From assembly GCA_017405115.1 (NCBI GenBank), contig JAFRBA010000114.1, positions 30,315 through 94,314 of the forward strand: a stretch of 64,000 nucleotides of DNA, in the 5' to 3' direction. The notes under the pieces were generated by a model that searched no databases, was not told the DNA's origin, and saw only the letters and a list, made by a program, of their open reading frames with translations. The position numbers and the translations under genes were made by a program. The DNA comes from Kiritimatiellia bacterium (GTDB taxonomy: Bacteria > Verrucomicrobiota > Kiritimatiellia > RFP12 > UBA1067). This document shows, piece after piece, positions 60,402 to 64,000 of this stretch (its first letter is position 1; each line of letters opens with the position of its first letter).

Positions 60402-61967
60402 ATGGAGAAGATCGCGACAGACATCTATACGTTCGCGGAGCTACGGAACGGTGGGTTTACCTACGTCGACAAGACCGACTTGCTATATGCAATGGCGTCG
60501 GGCGAATACGGCAAGCAGTTCTTCATCGCGCGGCCTCGTCGCTTCGGCAAGTCGCTTGCCGTTTCCACGCTGAGGGCCCTCTTCGAAGGGCGTCGCGAAC
60601 TCTTTGCCGGTCTTGCCGTCGAGCCTAAATGGGATTGGTCCAAGAAGTGGCCGGTCCTCCACCTCGACATGGGCACGATGCTGTACGACACCGTCGAGGA
60701 GCTGAAGTCGGCGCTCAAAAGCTATTTTCGCGCGCAGGCGGCCGAGTTCGCCTTGACCATCAACGAAGGCGACACTCTGCCTGCCATCTTCCGCGACTTG
60801 ATTCATGCCGCCGCCGCCAAGTCCGCCGACGGCAGGTGCGTCGTTCTCATCGACGAATACGACAAGCCGCTGCTCAAGGCGCTCAACACGCCGGACGTGA
60901 TCAAGTTCAGGGATTTCTTCAAGTCGTTCTACGGCGTGGTAAAGTACGAGGAGTCCAAACAGCGCTTTACGTTCATAACCGGAGTAAGCAAGTTCTCGAA
61001 GGTGTCGATATTCTCCGACCTCAACAACCTCAACGACTGGACGATGGACGCAAACGCGGCCACGCTCTTCGGCTATACGCACGACGAAGTGCGGCGGTTC
61101 TTCCCGGAGAGCATCCACGCCCTCGCGGAGGCAAACGGCAAGACGGACGACGCCACGTTCGCGGAGATCGTCCGGTGGTACGACGGCTACAGGTTTCACC
61201 ATTCGGCTAAACCGGTCATAAATCCCGTCTCGCTCGGACAGTGCTTCCAGAAGCGCGAGTTCGCCAACTACTGGTCGAAGACCGCCGTGCCGACATTCCT
61301 CGTGGAGATTCTTAAGAAGCATCCGCTTGACTTCTCGTCTGTCGACGTAACCGACGACCGGCTTGAAGCGTACGAGCCGGACAACCCGGACATCACCACG
61401 CTTCTCTATCAGACCGGCTATCTGACCATCAAGGGCTTCCGGCAGATGGCGTCCGTGCGCAAGTATGATCTTGGATTCCCCAATATGGAGGTGGAGAACT
61501 CCTTTGTGACCAAGCTCGTGCCGGCGTATGCAGGGCTGGAGCAGGCGCGTGCCGAGTCTGCGCAGCTCGCTGCGGCGGAGGCTCTCTATGCGCACGACAC
61601 CGCAGGGTTCGTCAAGGCGCTCAGGTCTTTTTTCGCCAACATCCCGTACGATCTTACCGACCGCCAGAACGAGCAGATGTGGCAGACCATCGTCTATGTG
61701 GTTCTCAAGGCGATAGGCGTTGCCGTAACGGCCGAGGTGAAGACGAATGACGGGCGTATTGACATGGTGGTCGACTTGCCGAATGACATCTACATTGTCG
61801 AGTTCAAGCTCGATAGGCCTGCCGCCGAGGCGATTGAGCAGATAAAGGGCCGGGACTACGCGGGAAAGTTCGCCACCTCAAAGAAACGCATCACGCTAGT
61901 CGGCATTTCCTTTTCCGCCGCGAAGCGAACAATCGTCGAAGAGCTCGTGGAAGAGCTGCCGCGTTGA
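60402..61967 (+). CDS. AAA-ATPase-like/DUF1703 (PDDEXK_9) protein
   Basis: 521 residues of the PF09820-PF08011 type. N-terminal ATPase-like domain: FTYVDKTDLLY, the modified P-loop IARPRRFGKSLAVSTL near residue 41, Walker-B-like CVVLIDEYDKPLL near 147, and FITGVSKFSKVSIFSDLNNL. The C-terminal PD-(D/E)XK-like domain reads NDGRIDMVVDLPNDIYIVEF then KLD near 445-470. This family is greatly expanded in anaerobic gut bacteria; its function is unproven. It is preceded by a leaderless-type promoter in a 75-bp gap after gatB, so it is probably an independent unit. Confidence 0.92.
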   Translation: MEKIATDIYTFAELRNGGFTYVDKTDLLYAMASGEYGKQFFIARPRRFGKSLAVSTLRALFEGRRELFAGLAVEPKWDWSKKWPVLHLDMGTMLYDTVEELKSALKSYFRAQAAEFALTINEGDTLPAIFRDLIHAAAAKSADGRCVVLIDEYDKPLLKALNTPDVIKFRDFFKSFYGVVKYEESKQRFTFITGVSKFSKVSIFSDLNNLNDWTMDANAATLFGYTHDEVRRFFPESIHALAEANGKTDDATFAEIVRWYDGYRFHHSAKPVINPVSLGQCFQKREFANYWSKTAVPTFLVEILKKHPLDFSSVDVTDDRLEAYEPDNPDITTLLYQTGYLTIKGFRQMASVRKYDLGFPNMEVENSFVTKLVPAYAGLEQARAESAQLAAAEALYAHDTAGFVKALRSFFANIPYDLTDRQNEQMWQTIVYVVLKAIGVAVTAEVKTNDGRIDMVVDLPNDIYIVEFKLDRPAAEAIEQIKGRDYAGKFATSKKRITLVGISFSAAKRTIVEELVEELPR

Positions 61968-62036
61968 CTTCGTAGTGGTCAGGCTCGTGGTGTTGTTCAC
62001 GAGGCGGGCGACTTGACCGGTGTGCGTCAAATATGG

Positions 62037-62042
62037 TATAAC
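62037..62042 (+). promoter_or_regulatory. Extended -10 (TGG-TATAAC) of the LamG-protein gene
   Basis: TATAAC preceded by TGG, with a leader of about 45 nt containing AAAGGAG before the GTG at 62094. Confidence 0.5.
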
Positions 62043-62093
62043 TTTAAAGTCACGCAAGGGGAGCTGTCTCCAGCGAAGGAAAGGAGTGCGACC

Positions 62094-63899
62094 GTGAAAA
62101 CATGTAATTCCCGCGCAAAAATGCTGAAAAACCTCGTACGGTGGAGGGAGACATGCATTAGCCGTCTCGTTCTTGTATGTGTGGCGGCGCTCGTTGTCTC
62201 ATCCGCGATGGCTGACGCCCGCGACGGGCTTCGTCGCTGGTGGAAGGCGAAGGACCTCAACAACGACGGCCTCCTGCAGCCAAGCGAACTCTGCGACATG
62301 ATGACCGTCTCCGCCGCGACGCAGCTGAAGGCAAGCACGATTATCCAGGACTCGACGAGCGAGATGGCCGTTCCCGTGAGCATCGGATCGGGCGTGCTGC
62401 ATCCTTCCATGCGCAAGACGTACGATTCCGACACCTACTTCTCGCTCAACAACCCGACGAACTACGATTCCGAAGGCAATCTCGTCGCCAACTGGCAGTC
62501 GATCACGCTCCCAAGTGCGTCGTCGCTTGCCATTCCTGGCGCCGCGCTCGAGGGCACGGTGATCGCCCGCATCAGATGGCACGGTCTCCAGGCCAAGAAG
62601 TATCAGAAGATTGGGAGCAACTGGGTGACAAACTATCAGTATCCCGTGACGTTGTTTGCGAACAACTACTACTACGACGGCGCGCGCGGGTGGCGTGTCG
62701 GGCTTCGAATGTACGATTCCGGCACGTCGCGCCTGATGTATCCCACGCTTTTCATCGGAGACGCCTCTAGCCAGCCGGAGCTTCACGCGTATGGATCCAA
62801 CAGTTCTCTGCTGCGCGTGCGCGCCGGTTACTGGTATGACTACGCCGTGTCCTTCAGGCCTTCAAGCGAGGCTGGAAAGATGACGGCGCTCTTCGTGCTG
62901 CGGAGCAACGCCCAGGCCGGCGACAGGGTTCATGGTGTGTGGGAGTATACCGCTACGGTGACGCCGGCAACCGTAGCCGCCGGCTGGTATCCGTCGTACA
63001 TCGGCTACGACGGCATGACGACGTTCAAGGATCCTGTAGGGAATGCGACTTCCGGAACCGGGCGCGGCGAAAACACGTTCGGCGGGGACATTGCCGAGAT
63101 CAAGGTCTACGACCGCGCGCTGAGCGAATACGAGATACTGTCGGAGTTCACGGATTCCGCGCCGCTTTGCGAAGTGGGCAGCGTCAATTCGAGCGGCGAC
63201 GAGTTCTCGGACGCGTCCGCCGAAGCGGTCTACGAGCCGGCGACGATGGAGTGGGCGAAGATGCGCAAGACGCTGAACGCCTCGCATCCGTCGCTCTCGG
63301 TCAAGTGCGACGTGGAGGAGAACGGCCATGACATCGGGCGGCTTGTGGAGCTCAAGGTGCTCAACGGCGACGACAACAAGTTTGTGTCCGTCGCCGCCAA
63401 CGGCATTGTCTTCGGCCGCAAGTACGTCAGGCCGGACGGCTGGATCAGGTTCTTCATCCCGAAGAGAATCATGTCGTCCCTCGTCAAGGACGCGGAAACG
63501 GGGACGTACCCGCTGACGTTGACGTTCACGCGTGAAAACGACCTGACAGGCGACCTCGTGGTGGACTACCTGCGCGTGGCCGGCGGGTGGCAGCTTGGCG
63601 TGGCGAACGGCAGCACCTCCGAGTTCGGCGGCAACAGCGAGAACTACTACAACTTCCACTACGTCCTCGGGCAGAACAACATCAAGCAGCTCGTCGGTTC
63701 GCTCGGGAACCAAAGCCTCTATTCGTATCTCAACCTCTACTTCCCCGTCGGCAGCTGGGCGGCGGACAACCTTGCCCACCGTCTGACGATCAAGACTACG
63801 GTCGCCAACGCAAGCCCGATTGCGCTCACGATGAACGGCGCGAGCGAGGCGTACGCTTCATTAGAACTTTCCCAACCCTGTAGGGTTATGCGAAATTGA
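62094..63899 (+). CDS. Secreted LamG-type adhesin, 3' end probably truncated
   Basis: 601 residues from a GTG at 62094, which follows AAAGGAG by 7-8 nt; the open frame to 62013 would start inside the promoter. A long N-region precedes the signal-peptide core SRLVLVCVAALVVSSAMA. Residues 40-70 look like an EF-hand-type loop (KDLNNDGLLQPSEL). Residues 90-360 are a LamG/concanavalin-like domain ending with the hallmark FGGDIAEIKVYDRALSEYEI. The rest is beta-rich. The last dozen codons (about 63865 on) change abruptly to AT-rich sequence and end in CRVMRN. Related adhesins usually continue with repeat domains, so the end looks replaced. A terminator follows at once. Confidence 0.72.
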   Translation: MKTCNSRAKMLKNLVRWRETCISRLVLVCVAALVVSSAMADARDGLRRWWKAKDLNNDGLLQPSELCDMMTVSAATQLKASTIIQDSTSEMAVPVSIGSGVLHPSMRKTYDSDTYFSLNNPTNYDSEGNLVANWQSITLPSASSLAIPGAALEGTVIARIRWHGLQAKKYQKIGSNWVTNYQYPVTLFANNYYYDGARGWRVGLRMYDSGTSRLMYPTLFIGDASSQPELHAYGSNSSLLRVRAGYWYDYAVSFRPSSEAGKMTALFVLRSNAQAGDRVHGVWEYTATVTPATVAAGWYPSYIGYDGMTTFKDPVGNATSGTGRGENTFGGDIAEIKVYDRALSEYEILSEFTDSAPLCEVGSVNSSGDEFSDASAEAVYEPATMEWAKMRKTLNASHPSLSVKCDVEENGHDIGRLVELKVLNGDDNKFVSVAANGIVFGRKYVRPDGWIRFFIPKRIMSSLVKDAETGTYPLTLTFTRENDLTGDLVVDYLRVAGGWQLGVANGSTSEFGGNSENYYNFHYVLGQNNIKQLVGSLGNQSLYSYLNLYFPVGSWAADNLAHRLTIKTTVANASPIALTMNGASEAYASLELSQPCRVMRN

Positions 63900-63906
63900 T
63901 GCGAAA
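63866..63906. other. Possible insertion/recombination junction
   Basis: AT-rich stretch at the end of the LamG gene with the palindrome AACCCTGTAGGGTT (63874-63887) and the direct repeat ATGCGAAA (63888-63895 and 63899-63906). The change in base composition at about 63862 suggests foreign sequence begins here. No integrase is visible before the window ends. Confidence 0.3.
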
Positions 63907-63927
63907 GCCGCCTTCCCGGCGGCTTTT
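63904..63927. terminator. Rho-independent terminator, usable on both strands
   Basis: AAAGCCGCC, loop TTCCC, GGCGGCTTTT. A 9-bp stem with T-tract on the plus strand and A-tract giving a T-tract on the minus strand, 4 nt after the LamG stop codon. The remaining 73 bp to the window end hold no feature I can name. Confidence 0.85.
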
Positions 63928-64000
63928 CTGCTGCTTATCCTTTTCTGGCGTTTTTTGAGTGTCGATTCTGCCAGCGTCAGGCTTGCGAATTCCCTAGGAA

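Overview
This is a GC-rich chromosomal window of about 64 kb with no rRNA, tRNA or CRISPR that I can recognise. Most genes encode exported proteins: Tat-exported Gfo/Idh/MocA-type enzymes, DUF4838 and GH127/GH109/GH28-like glycosidases, autotransporter-type beta-strand adhesins and LamG proteins. There is also a LacI/AraC hybrid (XylR-type) regulator and several AAA-ATPase/PD-(D/E)XK proteins. This mix fits an anaerobic, carbohydrate-degrading member of the Verrucomicrobiota/Kiritimatiellota, such as those found in animal gut. That placement is inferred from gene content, not from a marker gene.

Layout. Positions 48-3471 (minus strand) hold an adhesin and a GH109-like enzyme, divergent from a XylR-type regulator (3710-4885). 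A VapBC pair (5018-5612) follows, then a collapsed glycerophosphodiesterase pseudogene and a GH127 gene (5800-8170). A tightly coupled minus-strand operon (13280-8201) carries era, a TPR protein, exbB, exbD, a membrane protein and pyrE, each overlapping the next by 4 nt. A histidine kinase/response regulator pair occupies 16188-13448. A long plus-strand run of secreted catabolic proteins spans 16444-33946; its first gene is preceded by a candidate c-di-GMP-I riboswitch. Then come glyS, a GH20-like Tat protein (minus), a repeat-rich gap, a TIM-barrel/GH28 fusion, an ATPase and a DinJ/YafQ pair.

The most unusual part is 42.2-54.3 kb. A SUMF1/formylglycine-type lectin-fold protein has a C-terminal block that looks like the variable region of a diversity-generating retroelement (DGR). 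It is followed by a small protein, a four-helix-bundle (Avd-like) gene split by a frameshift, and a translationally coupled protein of about 3000 residues with an embedded serine-hydrolase domain. No reverse transcriptase or template repeat lies in the window. The whole block is invaded by a degenerate 10-bp repeat (core GCAATCGA). The repeat builds the signal-peptide region of the giant protein, recurs in-frame six times inside it, and coincides with the frameshift in the four-helix gene. REP-like hairpins preceded by GTAG are scattered through the same region and inside two coding sequences.

The last 10 kb hold an AAA/PD-(D/E)XK protein, a secreted protein of unknown function, a structured non-coding stretch, gatB, a DUF1703-type ATPase and a LamG protein whose 3' end looks truncated. 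Many genes have an extended -10 box (TGG-TATAAT) only 6-7 nt before the start codon, which predicts leaderless mRNAs.
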